Assembly: GCA_033032865.1 (NCBI GenBank)
Contig: JAWHQI010000064.1
Coordinates: forward strand, 4,092,001 to 4,156,000
Direction of reading: 5' to 3'
From: Dactylorhiza incarnata
Lineage: Eukaryota > Streptophyta > Magnoliopsida > Asparagales > Orchidaceae
DNA length: 64,000 nt
The notes below the pieces were generated by a model. It worked only from the letters and a program-made list of their open reading frames with translations, was not told where the DNA came from and made no database searches. Positions 19,665 through 30,309 of the stretch are shown here, piece by piece; the stretch's first letter is position 1; each line of letters opens with the position of its first letter. Both the position numbers and the translations under genes were made by a program.

Positions 19665-20000
19665 GCGGCTGAGGCCCCCGGAAGTGAAGTCGGCCGAGAG
19701 GAATACCTGCTCTCCCTTGAACGCTTTCTTTTCTTTCTGTTTTGTTGTTTTTCTGTGAACACTATGCTTTGGTGTATAACCCTGTCTCGTAGGGATCTCT
19801 TTTATTTTTATGTATGACTCGCATGTTGTGTTTTTTTTTTCTTTCCAACGTTATATGATGATGACATTCGTTAGATAAGAGTGCTCGCTCGCACTTGCTG
19901 TTGTAAGGCTTACTAGCACTTGCATGAGGGTAGGGGCGAGTGGGTATCGGGTGAGTGAGTCACGCTGCTAGTCGCGAAACCCCCAGACCCCCCCTTTTTC

Positions 20001-20008
20001 TATAAATA
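20001..20008 (+). promoter_or_regulatory. TATA box of antisense gene 2
   Basis: TATAAATA lies in ttttctataaataccccctcc, about 100 bases before the ATG at 20107 and followed by a pyrimidine-rich leader. The layout is the same as for antisense gene 1, which supports two separate transcription units. Confidence 0.65.
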
Positions 20009-20106
20009 CCCCCTCCTTTCATTTCGGTGCTCACCTACCGCATTAACTGCACCTTTACTCTGGTTTCTTGTCCTACTCGCACACTTCACTCACCCACTTC
20101 TCAAAG

Positions 20107-21613
20107 ATGACTAAATCTGACCCCACGGAGGGGCGAGGAAAGTGTGTGGCCAACTTTGCCGACCACGGCTTCCCCGAGGGGAGAGTGTCGGAGGAAGACC
20201 GGCTCGCCTTTGTGACGACGTATCTTCCCGAAGGATACACCGCTCGCTGCCCTAAGGAGCGGGAGGCTATCAACACTTTCCGTGAGGACGAGCTAGCCTT
20301 CCCCCTCTGGCATTTTGAGATGAGTCTCTGCATCCCCCTCTGGCCGGAAGTGAAGCAGTTCCTGAAGTACTTCGGGACTGTGCCCGCGCAGCTCAACACC
20401 AATGTGGTGTCCATGCTCATGGCATTCACTTGCTATATGAGCGAGGAGAGGATCTAGTTCAGCCTCACCGCCTTCCGTAAGCTATTCACCTACCGGGCGA
20501 CCGCAGATGGGGTCGCCTTCCTGACCAGCTCGCGGCTCAAGGTCTGCGAGATCTCCAACAAGGTACATCACTGGAATGACCGATTCCTCTTCGTCAAGGG
20601 GAACTTCGGCAACATTCCCTACGCGCCAGTTCAGCGAAGCGAGTCGATCTATCGCGCTCCTCGCGTGGAGGGTGACATGGCAGACTTCTGCAAGTTCTTC
20701 GAGAAGGACTTCGAGGTTGCCTACCTGCGACGACGTCTCGACTAGCTCCCTCCTATTCTGCAGGAAGAAGGTATGCTTCTTGTCATACATTTCATTTCGC
20801 ATTTCTTTTACTCGCCCTCCCCCCACATTTTAACATGTTCCTTTGTGGCAGGGGAGAACATGATTCCAGTGAAACCGCCTCATGCGGGTGGCGCGAAGCT
20901 GACCTCTCCGTTCGGCTTGGCGAAAGCGGCCGCGGAAGCTTGCGCTGGCGACTTGGTCAAGTCCAAGTCTGGCGGCGGTAAAGGGAAGAGGGCAGTGGTT
21001 GACCTCGACTCCCCACCCCCTTCCGACCCGCGGACCTTGAGCTCTCGCATATGGCGTCTCGCCGCGGCCTCTCCTTCATGAAGAGGTTCTATAAGTACGA
21101 GGCCGCTCGGGAGCTGGCAGAAGAGAGGCCCGGGACCTCGAAACGCAATTGGAGGTCGTCGAGAAGCTCCCGGGGCAAGCTCCGAAGGAGGAGGTTGATC
21201 TCGCCACCTTACTCACTTCCCTCCCTCTTTCCTTCTCCTTTTCTTTTCTTTTCCTGTACTCATTTTTTTCAAACACAGGATGTCGAGGCCGCAGCCCGAA
21301 CGGCGACTCGGAACTACGAGCTGGAGGCCGAAGTGAAGGCCCTCAAGGAGCAGTTCGCTCAAGCCACCGTGAGGTTGCCGCCGGCGGTGTGCGAGGGGGC
21401 GCAACTTGTCATTCTGCCGAGATGGAGGCGATGCGGAAGCTCATGGTGATCAGCGCCACCGAGGCCACACTCGCCATGCTGCGGGATGTCAAAGCATTCG
21501 GGGCGGGTTGGGAGAGCATCACCGCAGAAGAGTTGATTCCAGCACTCTTCCTTCCCGACACCCCGGCAGGCTCATCCTCTGACTCGTCGGGCGACAAAAG
21601 CGATGGCGAGTGA
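20107..21613 (+). CDS. Antisense gene 2 of the Tat element: gypsy-type 'Transposase_28'-like protein, broken
   Basis: The frame starts MTKSDPTEGRGKCVANFADH. The core reads FPLWHFEMSLCIPLWPEVKQ, YFGTVPAQLNTNVVSMLMAF, then (after a TAG at about 20455-20457) FSLTAFRKLFTYRATADGVAF and WNDRFLFVKGNFG. This resembles the plant protein family labelled putative gypsy-type transposon (Transposase_28), often found antisense in Tat elements. Its biochemical role is unknown. An intron at 20771-20851 (aag|gtatgc ... ggcag|ggg) and an acceptor at about 21278 are visible. The last exon encodes a coiled coil (NYELEAEVKALKEQFAQA) and ends near SSDSSGDKSDGE. One nonsense codon and at least one frameshift break it. 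Confidence 0.65.
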
Positions 21614-22229
21614 AGATCAATGATTGGCCGCCTTCTCTTTTTTCTTTTCTTTTTTCTTTTTGCTATGTAAAAGGGTGAGTCCCCCCTCATTTTATGTCGT
21701 ATATGTAAGGGGTGAGACCCCCAAATTTTTGAGATATATGAATGAAATTCTCCATGTGTTCTTTCCGTTCTTCCTTCTATATTTCTTTTTTGCTCGCATG
21801 TATGGCTACTTGCCTCAATTTTTGGAATTGTGCGAGTGCCTCCTCTTAGGGACCCATGCTGGCTCTCTTGTGATTCTTGCGAGAGCTAGGGACTTAGGGA
21901 CTTAGAGATTTGGGGACTTGTAACTTAGCTACTCGCGGGACCTAGGGACTAGCGAGACCAAGAGACTTGCGAGAACTGGGCTCTGTGGTCCTCGTTTGCT
22001 CGCCTCTCATTGACATGGGCTGGGGGTAGCTCCCTGCCTGAGATTCAGCGAGGGAATTGAGCCTACACCCTGGTCGTGAGCCGCGTTACCCACGCGCTTG
22101 CTAGTGCCCATGCGAGAGCGAGTGGGAGGGGTGTGGCCGAGGCGAGGCCAGCTCGGCTCGCCCCTTCCCCTGTTTAGGTTGGGATCTTTTCTCATCTCGT
22201 CCCTTCTGTCTTCTAGGTGATCTTCCCTC
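21614..22229 (+). other. 3' flank of antisense gene 2
   Basis: A T-rich stretch after the stop (cttctcttttttcttttc) could serve as the gene's 3' end. The rest is rich in gcgag / ctcgc and has no coding signal. It separates the antisense genes from the 88-bp array. Confidence 0.4.
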
Positions 22230-23612
22230 CCTACCGACCTTCCAGAGCCTGGTCAGCGGGATCATTTCTGGGGACATTTTAGTATAATTTTTACGACCTG
22301 CCGCTTGAGTGGTCAACCTACCACGCTGGCTTGTGAGAGCCCGGTCAGCGGAACCTATTCAAGGGTCTTTTCGTTATCATTACTTCATGCCTCCTGAGCG
22401 GTCAACCTGCCCCGCCGGCATGTGAGAGCCCGGTCGGCGGAACCTACTCAAAGGTCTTTCATCACAATTTCTATCTGCCTCCTGAGCGGTCAACCTGCCC
22501 CACTGGCTTGTGAGAGTCCGGTCGGCGGAATCTACTCAGGGGTCTTTCATCACAATTTCTACCTGCCTCCTGAGTGGTCAACCTGCCCCGCCGGCTTGTG
22601 AGAGCCCGGTCGGCAGAACCTACTCAGAGGTCTTTCATCACAATTTCTACCCCTCTTGAGTGGTCAACCTGCCCCGCCGGCTTGTGAGAGCCCGGTCGGC
22701 GGAACCTACTCAAGGGTCTTTCATCACAATTCCTAGCTGCCTCCTGAGTGGTCAACCTGCCCCAACCTGCCCTACCGGCTTGTGAGAGTCCGGTCGACGG
22801 AACCTACTCAGGGGTCTTTCATCACAGTTTCTACCTGCCTCCTTAGCGGTCAACCTTCCCCGCCGGCTTGTGAGAGCCCGGTCGGCGGAACCTACTCAGG
22901 GGTCTTTCATCATAATTTCTATCTGCCTCCTGAGTGGTCAACCTGCCCCGACGGCTTGTGAGAGCCCGGTCAGCGGAACCTACTCAGGGGTCTTTCATCA
23001 CAATTCTTACCCGCCTCCTGAGTGGTCAACCTGCCCCGCCGACTTGTGAAAGCCCAGTCGGCAGAACCTACTAAGGGGTCTTTCATCACAATTTCTACCC
23101 GCCTCCTGAGTGGTCAACCTGCCGCGCCGGCTTGTGAGAGCCCGGTCGGCGGAACCTACTCAGGGGTCTTTCATTACACTTTCTACATGCCTCCTAAGTG
23201 GTCAACCTGCCCCGCCGGCTTGTGAGAGCCCAGTCGGCGGAACCTACTCATGGGTCTTTCATCACAGTTTCTACCTACCTCCTGAGTGGTCAACCTGTCG
23301 CCCCGACTTGTGAGAGCCCAGTCGACGGAACCTCCTCAGGGGTCTTTCATCACAGTTTCTACCTGCCTCCTGAGTGGTCAACCTGCCCCGCCGGCTTGTG
23401 AGAGCCCGGTCGGCGGAACCTACTCAGGGGTCTTTCATCACAATTTCTACCAGCCTCCTGAGTGGTCAACCTGCCCCGCCGGCTTGTCAGAGTCCGGTCG
23501 GCGAAACCTACTCAGGGGTCTCTCATCACAATTTCTACCTGCCTCCTGAGTGGTCAACCTGCCCCGCCGGCTTGTGAGAGCCCGGTCGGCGGAACCTACT
23601 CAGGGGTGGTCC
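22230..23612. repeat. 88-bp tandem array, about 15 copies
   Basis: The unit contains gtggtcaacctgccccgccg, gcttgtgagagcccggtcgg and ctactcaggggtctttcatc, repeating every 88 bases. Recurring starts are at 23022, 23110, 23198, 23286, 23374 and 23462. Copies near 22250-22400 are more diverged, those from 22840 on nearly identical. One unit near 22750 carries a short extra repeat. Because 88 is not a multiple of three, each unit yields overlapping open frames that are not genes. It lies after integrase on the element's sense strand, where Tat/Ogre elements often carry arrays. Confidence 0.95.
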
Positions 23613-23737
23613 ATCATTATCTCTTTTTACCTTACTACTTAACATAGAATTTTTCAGCTTATGGCACTCTCCCCTTCTGATGGGGTAGAGGTCTATGCGT
23701 GTTCAAAATATTTTATCACATAAACTTTTATTATCAA

Positions 23738-25056
23738 CTAGGAATAAAAATGTTTCAAGTCATCGCCGCTCCAGGTGTTGCTAAGGGGGATCCCCTCAAC
23801 ATCCTGAAGGCGGTACCCTCCCGACTTTAGCACTTCTAAAATTACATAGGGACCCTCCCTGTTGGGATTGAGCTTCCCGACCGACGCCGACCTTCCCGCT
23901 GCGTCGACCTTTTTAAGGACAAGGTCCCCGTTTGCGAAGTGTTTAATTCGAATGTGTTTGTCGAAGTACCTTGCTATCCTACGCTTGATCTCCTCATGGT
24001 GAATGGTTGTCAAGTCCCGAAGCTCCTCCACGAGGTCAAGCGAGAGTCGTTGATCTTCCTCATTTTCGACCTGCCATTCATCATCTCCTTCCCATGCGAC
24101 CACCACTCGAGGGGACCTCACCCCGAACTCTACCGGCAACACGGCCTCGGAGCCGTGTGAGAGTTTGAAAGGGGTTTCCTCCGTGGCCGTGTTGGGGGTG
24201 GTTCTCAAGCCCCAGAGGACGGAGGGTAGCTGTTCCACCCAGTTGCCCTTTAGGTTCTCTACCTTCTTCTTTAGCAGGTTAACTATGGTCTTGTTTGCTG
24301 CCTTTACCTGTCTGTTACTCTGAAGGTGGTGGACAGATGCGAAGCGGAGGTCGATGCCCAACTGACTACAGAAGCTAGTGAGCTCCTCGCTAGCGAATTG
24401 CGGCCCGTTGTCCGTGACAATGGCTAGGGGCAGCCCGTGCTGACAGATTATTTCTCCTCAAATAAAGTTCCATACCACCTGCGAGGTTGTCTTTGCCAGC
24501 GCTTTCACCTCCAGCCACTTGGAGAAGTAGCCGATCATAACTAGGAGGAACTTCCTTTAACTACTGGCTTGGGGAACGGGCCTACCAGGTCCATACCCCA
24601 TATTGCAAAGGGTCATGATGTCGTGATTGTCCTGAGCCTTTGAACTGGTAGGAGTTGCAGTGGGGCGAAGAGTTGACATTTCTGACACTTATTTGAATAC
24701 TCCGCCGAGTCCTTGCTGATTGTGGACCAGAAGTAACCTTCCCTTAGCATCCTTTTCTCCAAGGTCCGACTCCCAGAATGACTCCCGCACTCTCCGGAGT
24801 GGACCTCCTCCAGAACCCTTGGAACCTCCTCCTCGGAGACAGACCTTGCGAGGAGCCCAGACAGAGTCTTCCGATACATGGCCCCCTCATAAAGTACATA
24901 GTAGGCGGATTTGTACCTGAATCGCCGCTTATCCGGGACCTCCTCCGGGAATTTACCCGAGGTCACGAAAATGATGAAAGGGTCCATCCACGTGGGCCGC
25001 CAATCGATCTCCATCAACTCGCCTTCTTCGATGGATGGCCGGAACAATTCTGTCAC
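23738..25056 (-). pseudogene. Tat integrase, broken
   Basis: Integrase inserts the DNA copy into the genome. The zinc-binding module reads EEVHSGECGSHSGSRTLEKR with NKCQKCQLFAP, giving the HHCC ligands. The core then shows GMDLVGPFPKP (first Asp) and VTDNGPQFASEE (second Asp), separated by stops and a frame change at about 24540-24580. The last open frame has SVHHLQSNRQVKAANKTIVN, where the catalytic Glu expected before AANKT is Lys. The C-terminal part reads HFANGDLVLKKV and LNPNREGPYVILEV. Loss of the Glu and the frame breaks make it inactive. Confidence 0.88.
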
Positions 25057-25189
25057 CGTCCCTCCGGCACGAGGCCCGTGCTTCGCCAGGTGGTCTGCAT
25101 GAGTGTTTTCCTCCCTTGGCGCATGTCGAATGGAGAAGGTTTGGAACAGCCCGATGAGCCCATTGACCTTCGTCAGGTACCGCTGGAGA

Positions 25190-25460
25190 GTTGGCTCCCT
25201 AGTCTCGAATTCTCACTTGATCTGTGACGCCACCACCATGGAGTCCGTGGATACTTTCACGTCCTGGACTCCCAGCTCCTTTTGCCAAACGGAGCCCTGC
25301 TATCACCGCCTCATACTCGGCTTGGTTATTGGTAAGTGGAAAGCGAATGTTTATTGCTTGCTCAATCTTCATCCCCTGTGGACTTACCAAGATCACTCCC
25401 CCTCCTAGGGAGTACCTTCCCGATGCCCCGTCCACCAACATCTCCCAAGCCAAGTGCTCG
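25190..25460 (-). pseudogene. Second, archaeal-type RNase H domain of the Tat element
   Basis: The frame reads WEMLVDGASGRYSLGGGVIL, then FPLTNNQAEYEAVIAGLRLA. DGAS carries the first catalytic Asp and AEYEA the Glu of an RNase H fold. This extra domain between the usual RNase H and integrase is a lineage marker of Tat/Ogre elements. The frame changes after LRLAKGA and the rest of the domain lies in another frame to about 25060. It is clearly distinct from the RNase H at 25576-25905. Confidence 0.8.
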
Positions 25461-25575
25461 GGGGATTGGGACCTTCCACCTCAACTACATACTCTGCCAA
25501 GAAGTCGGCCACGGCCTGCGCCTTCATCGACAGTCGGGGTACGAAGGAAATTTCAAACTCGCTCAGCTCCACCGA

Positions 25576-25905
25576 CTACTTCGTTAATCTTCCTGAATGC
25601 TCTATCCCTTCCATGATGTTGCGGAGGGGGTGGTCAGTCACTACTTTGATTGAATGCGCCTGGACATACGGTCGAAACTTTCTGGCCGAGATGATCAAGG
25701 CGAACACCAACTTCTCGAGGATGGGGTATTTGAGTTTTGCCTTCTTCAAAAACCTGCTTACGTAGTAGACGGGGAGTTGCTTCCTGCCCTCTTCCCGGAC
25801 CAGGACCGAGCTCACCGCCTCAGCTACCACTCCCAGGTAGAGAGCCAGGTCCTCCCCCACTCTAGGTCCTTGGAGTAGGGGTGCCTGCGTGAGCTGCCTC
25901 TTTAA
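25576..25905 (-). pseudogene. Gypsy-type RNase H of the Tat element
   Basis: Motifs are LALYLGVVAEAVSSVLVREE, QLPVYYVSRFLKKAKLKYP, EKLVFALIISARKFRPYVQ and VVTDHPLRNIMEG, the usual order for the Ty3/gypsy RNase H that follows RT. Sequence between this domain and RT (25905-26045) carries stops. It is the first of the two RNase H domains. Confidence 0.85.
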
Positions 25906-26039
25906 CTACTGGAAGGCCTCCTCGCACTCTGAAGTCTATTCAAACTGCTGGAAGGCATCAACACCTTGAAGAAGGGCGAGCACTTCTCCCCCGCCCGGGA
26001 GAGGAACCTGCTCAACCCTGTCAACTTCTGACCTCTTTT

Positions 26040-27037
26040 GCATTTCTAGGGGGATTCCAAGTCTAAGATTGCCCTCACCTTATCGGGGTTGGGCTCTACC
26101 ACGGCAGGGGTGAAGAGATGACCTAGAAACTTTCCCCTCCCTGCCCCAAAGACGCACTTTAGAGGGTTAAGCCTCATTTTGAATTTCCTTAGGGTGGCAA
26201 AGGTCTCTGTCAAGTTCTGAAGGTGAGACCCCACGTCCCTGCTCTTCACCATTAGGTCATCTACATAGACCTCTAACTTTCTACCATTTTGCTCCATGAA
26301 CACCCGATCCATCATTCTTTGGGACGTGGCTCCCGCGTTTCTCAACCCGAAGGACATCATTTTATAGCAATATCACCTGTCGTCCTTGATGAAGGAAACG
26401 TCCTTGACATCCGGCGCGTGCATTCGAATCTGATGGTATCCCGAAAAGGCGTCCAAGAAACTCATAACAGGGAAATCGACGACTGAGTCTACCAGCGCGT
26501 CGATCCGAGGCAAAGGATAACAATCCTTAGGGCATGCTTTATTCAATAATGAAAAATCGATACACATCCTCCACCTTCCATCTCCTTTTTTCACCATCAC
26601 AACATTGGAGACCCAGCCTGGGTACTGGATCTCCGACAATAAAGTCTGCCTTCAGCAGCTTCTCCACTTCTTCTCGGATGGGTCCGACCAGAGTAGTTGC
26701 CGCAGCTCTCTTCTTTTGGTGGATGGGGCGGACGCTGGGGTCGAGGTTGAGGCGATGACACCATGTCCGCATCGATCCCTGGCATGTCCGCAGCGCTCCA
26801 TGCAAAGATGTCGATGTTTTGCTGGATGCACTCGCGGATCTTCTTCTGCTCCATCTCGCTCCGCTTACCGCTGACCTGCACTTTCTCCGGCCTCCCATCC
26901 GTGGTGATGACCTCCTTCATCCCGACTTCCTCCGCTGCCTCCAGCCCGACTTTCCCTTCCATTGCATTGTCCACCTCCTCTGCTTCCTCTTTCCAGGTGA
27001 CGATGTTGACGACCGTGAGATAGCACTGCCTAGCCAC
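26040..27037 (-). pseudogene. Tat reverse transcriptase, broken
   Basis: N-terminal pieces read NIDIFAWSAADMPGID, then in shifted frames EVEKLLKADFI and YPGWVSNVVMVKKGDGRWRM with IDFSLLNKACPKDCYPLP and LDAFSGYHQIRM. After a stop at about 26370 the frame resumes as MMSFGLRNAGATSQRMMDR. The active-site box YVDDLMVKS is intact, followed by GRGKFLGHLFT and the thumb. The YVDD box and the KACPKD motif fit Tat-lineage RTs. At least two frameshifts and one nonsense codon prevent translation as one protein. Confidence 0.9.
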
Positions 27038-27129
27038 TTTTGGATCCCCCCTGACACGGATCTGGACCCCCCCCCCCCCATGTTATACTTTAAGCATTGG
27101 TGAAAGGAGGAGGACACGCACCGGAATGC

Positions 27130-27450
27130 GCCGATGAGGGGTCATCCGAAGATGGCATTATAGCTGCTCGGAGCATCGACGATGACGAACCGGCAGTTCT
27201 TGGACGTCCCCCCCCCTAGAGTCACGAGGAGCTCGACTCCCCCCTCCACTTCCTTTCTCCGGAGAATCCAAAGAGAGGTCCATCCGAGGCGAGCACCCAC
27301 TTCGCCTCCACCTTCATCTCATCGAAGACTTTCTTGAAGATCACGTTGACGGAACTCCCATTATCCACGAGGATTCTGGATACCGTGAAGTTCTCGATCG
27401 TTGTTTGGATTACTAGTGCATCGCAGAACGGGTCCTCATGCTCAGGTCTA
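27130..27450 (-). pseudogene. Tat aspartic protease region
   Basis: The minus strand encodes DPFCDALVIQTTIENFTV and RILVDNGSSVNVIFKK, the active-site loop with Asp-Asn-Gly in place of the more common Asp-Gly-Gly/Ser. DAPSSYNAI follows. The Asp itself is present. It would cleave the gag-pol polyprotein. C tracts at about 27065-27078 and 27210 mark frame changes on its C-terminal side. Confidence 0.75.
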
Positions 27451-29056
27451 TCCTTGTTGGTGAAGGTGATCTTCTCCTCCTAGGGTGGGGTCTTGGAGGT
27501 CGAGGCGACACTCCGACGATAGATGGCATGGAGGCTCCCCTTTCGGGTGGTCTCGATCTCTACCCCCACCATGGATCACCCCGATCCGTCCTCGGGTTCC
27601 CACATCGACCCGGTCCTCGCATCGGTCCCCTACCTCCGCTCCTTTTCCTCCTCTTCCAACATCTTGAAGTTGTTGTTGTCCCGTCGGGGCTCTCCTCTCC
27701 CCTCTCATCTCCAAGAACTCGGGACATATATCCGTTGCGTGACCTTCCTCTTGGCGGTAGTCACAGTATGGCAACGCTACCCTCCCCCTCTCTGCCCCTC
27801 CTGGGCGATTCCTTCTTCCTCTTCTTCCTCCTCGGCCTATCGTCATGGCATGCTGAGGCGGGGGCTGGAAAGACCTCGGGTCCGGCTGCCACCCCGGAGG
27901 GTTGAAACCGTCCATGCCCCCCTTGATAGTGCCCCCCTCTTCCTTGGAAGGCTCCCCCGCCCGGAGCGAACCCTCTTCCCTGACCCGTAGGACATCCTCC
28001 TGGTGGCCTCTACACTGGTCGGTTGACGGGTGGTTGAAACCTCCCTCCTGGCTCTTGTCCTTCGAGGGGGCCCTGGAACCCCTGCCTTCTCGGCTCTTCC
28101 CTTCTTCTCATATCCTGCTGCTGGGATCCTCCTCCTCCCTTCTCTTCTCCTCCGGCCCACTTGGCCAACTTCGCCACGAAAGCGCTGTTGGTGGCCTCTC
28201 CCTCGATCTCTCGGCCTGCCCGCTCGATCAATTCCTCGTATAACAGATGGGGATCTCGAGCAATTCCCATCTTGAACAACCCTTGTCGCAGTCCGAGGGT
28301 GAAGGCGAGTTGCAGGGTGTGCCCTGGCACCTCATGGACCAAGAGGACCTCTTCCTGGAACTGGTCCATGTAGCTTCCCAACGATTCTTCGGCCTTCTGC
28401 TGGATCAGAAAGAGAGCCTCGACCCTCTTCTTCCTTTTGTTCGACGTGGCGAACCGCAGCAGGAAACTCCGACGGAGATCTTCGAAGCTGTATATGGTCC
28501 TGGAAGGGAGCTGGTGGAACCAGTCCCTCGCCATCCCCTTGAAGGATATGGAGAACAGCTTGAACTTGAACGCGTCAGTCATCTGCCTGATGGAGACGAC
28601 GTTCTCAAACCACTAGAGATGCTGGAGGGGATCATCCTTGCCCGTGTAGTGGGACATGGCGGGCTCCGTGAATCCCTCCGGAACAGGGGCTGAGAGAATC
28701 AACTTGCAGAACGGACTCCCTGACCCTGCTTGGCGAGCCGGGGGCACTCGCCCGGTCTCCTCGCCTGGGTAGCGAGCACTCGGCGGGCTGTGAAACAGCA
28801 CCCGCGCGTGAATGGCTCGCTCACTCTCTTCCACCTGCGCCTTCTTCCCGGGTCGCCCGTCGGGTGCGTTCTCACCCAGGGCTTGCGAGGCGAGTACTGG
28901 AACCGCCGGAGTCGAGCACTCACCAGGAGGCGAGAGGGCGACTCGCACGGTCTCCAGAATCGACTTTCTGAATTCGTCGAAATCGCTTTTCTTAACGAAC
29001 TCGCTCGAAGGGGGCGAGTTCCCAAGGTCGCCTCCTTGTCCTTCACTTTCATTCAT
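27448..29056 (-). pseudogene. Tat gag, broken by stops
   Basis: Gag packages the element RNA. The frame starts MNESEGQGGDLGNSPPSSEF at 29056 and reads FCKLILSAPVPEGFTEPAMS and YTGKDDPLQHL. A TAG follows at about 28613, probably an old Gln. It continues AFKFKLFSISFKGMARDWFH, DLRRSFLLRFATSNKRKK and SLGSYMDQFQEEVL (retrotransposon gag core). After a second stop near 28010 it ends in a Gly/Arg-rich region with the knuckle-like YCDYRQEEGHATDIC, where a His usually present is Arg. The long plus-strand open frames here are antisense shadows. Confidence 0.88.
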
Positions 29057-29089
29057 TGGATCTTACTCGTGATTTTCCAAACAAACTAC

Positions 29090-29113
29090 GGTCCACGCTC
29101 ACCGCACCAAAAA
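29090..29113 (-). other. Candidate primer binding region of the Tat element
   Basis: Directly inside the 5' LTR, which on the minus strand ends ggttcaaca, lies tttttggtgcggtgagcgtgg. A tttttggtgc-type sequence is common at this place in Tat-group elements. I did not assign the tRNA. Confidence 0.45.
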
Positions 29114-29817
29114 TGTTGAACCAGGAAACCACGGTTCAACCTTTGAGCACGGAAACCACGGCTCGAGGAGTTTGGACTGGTGTAGTTTGCTCTTACTTCT
29201 CCCGAGTTCAATCTTTTGACGAGGCACTCAGGACTTGGAAGCTCACTCACAGAGGGTGGACAACTAGAAACAGACCCCCGAGCCGTAGCGAGGAGGTCCC
29301 GCCACTAACCCGGAAGATCTAGAGAACTTCCCCTCCCAAGCCAATTGCTGAGTTGGGCACCTTGGAGGATGCCAGTGAGTTCTTCACCACCCACCCGTAA
29401 ACCACGATGAGCAGCAAGGCAGATCTCCCTAGCAAACCAAAATTAACAAGAGGAGAGAGAAGCAAGTGAGAGATCCTCTCCAAAGGTGCCCTTGGGGGTC
29501 TACTTATAGTTTTCTTAAAACGGTCTGCGGATAGCGGAATCCCGCCTCTTGGTTTCACTAAATGCAGCCCAAATTGGTCTGCCAACAACGGAATCTCACT
29601 GTTTGGAATGGCTAACTGCAGGCCAGGATGGAATCACCTGGAAAAAACAGACCACCAATCAACCAGGCGAGAGCAGACCACTCTGCGCCAACTCGCCGGA
29701 GCGGCGAGTGCCCTTTAGAGCTGGGACTCGCCACTCTCTACTGAGCTAGGGGCGAGTGCATGCTAGGGGTGAGTGCGAGCTGGAACCCGCCACTCGACTG
29801 GCTTACTCGCCCAAGCC
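29114..29817 (-). mobile_element. 5' LTR of the Tat element
   Basis: The left end in plus reading is tgttgaaccagg, next to the primer region. The right end is near ctcgcccaagcct, where similarity to the other LTR stops. The length is about 700 bases. The minus strand carries a TATA-like ctataagtag at about 29500. Oriented like the golgin gene, its promoter and poly(A) signals could act on golgin transcripts. Confidence 0.75.
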
Positions 29818-30309
29818 TTTTTTTTTATTTTGTCAAAAACACATTGCATGATAAGGAAAATATCTGACAACGTAATTGTTGAATATAGTAATTAACTGGA
29901 GTATCAAATAGCTAAGTGGTATTCACATCAGGGTGAGAATATCGCCAGCCTCTTAAGATTTATGATTTACTGTTCGAGCACAACAAATATTATCATTCTT
30001 CCTTTTACCTATTCTCGGGTTACAAAACTCTTAGTTGCCGAATCTACCTATAGATTATAGAGCCTACTAATGGTGGACTAAAATACTATTCCAACTACTA
30101 CTCTCCTTCAACTACAATGATCTATTATTGCTTAAACTCATTGTTGGTAGTATACATCTTCAACAACAAGCTAGCAATTTCTATCTCTCACCAGGTAAAA
30201 GGCATTATCTTCATGATTTCATCTTATCGCATAGTCAAACCTACTATAATGTTACAAATAATTTTCCTTAGGTTTTCACAAACAAATTATATAACCTCAG
30301 GCAGTAAAT
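29818..30309 (-). other. Golgin intron, AT-rich, no feature seen
   Basis: After a T run (29818-29830) the sequence is ordinary AT-rich intron. The open frame at 30117-30311 shows no domain and is judged chance. Confidence 0.5.

Larger units (their letters stand above)
17717..29817 (-). mobile_element. Tat-lineage Ty3/gypsy element, 12.1 kb, minus strand
   Basis: LTR-related ends lie at 17717-18203 (3' LTR, truncated) and 29114-29817 (5' LTR). Reading the minus strand the order is gag, protease, RT, RNase H, a second archaeal-type RNase H, integrase, an 88-bp tandem array, then two genes on the opposite strand, then the 3' LTR. The double RNase H, the array after pol and the antisense genes are traits of Tat/Ogre-group elements. 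All pol domains carry frameshifts or stops, so the copy is not autonomous now. It lies wholly inside a golgin intron, in the same orientation as the gene. Confidence 0.88.

Noticed and set aside
22230..23612. CRISPR-like regular repeats
   Set aside because: Direct 88-base units without unique spacers inside a plant retrotransposon; this is a tandem satellite-like array.
23022..23647. Six overlapping ~67-residue open frames starting MVNLPRRLV
   Set aside because: They recur every 88 bases in the tandem array and shift frame from unit to unit; they are products of the repeat, not genes.
27438..27990. Two 155-residue plus-strand frames
   Set aside because: Antisense to the GC-rich Tat gag and protease; no domains.
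28010..28693. Plus-strand frames over Tat gag
   Set aside because: The minus strand encodes a clear retrotransposon gag; the plus-strand frames have no similarity.
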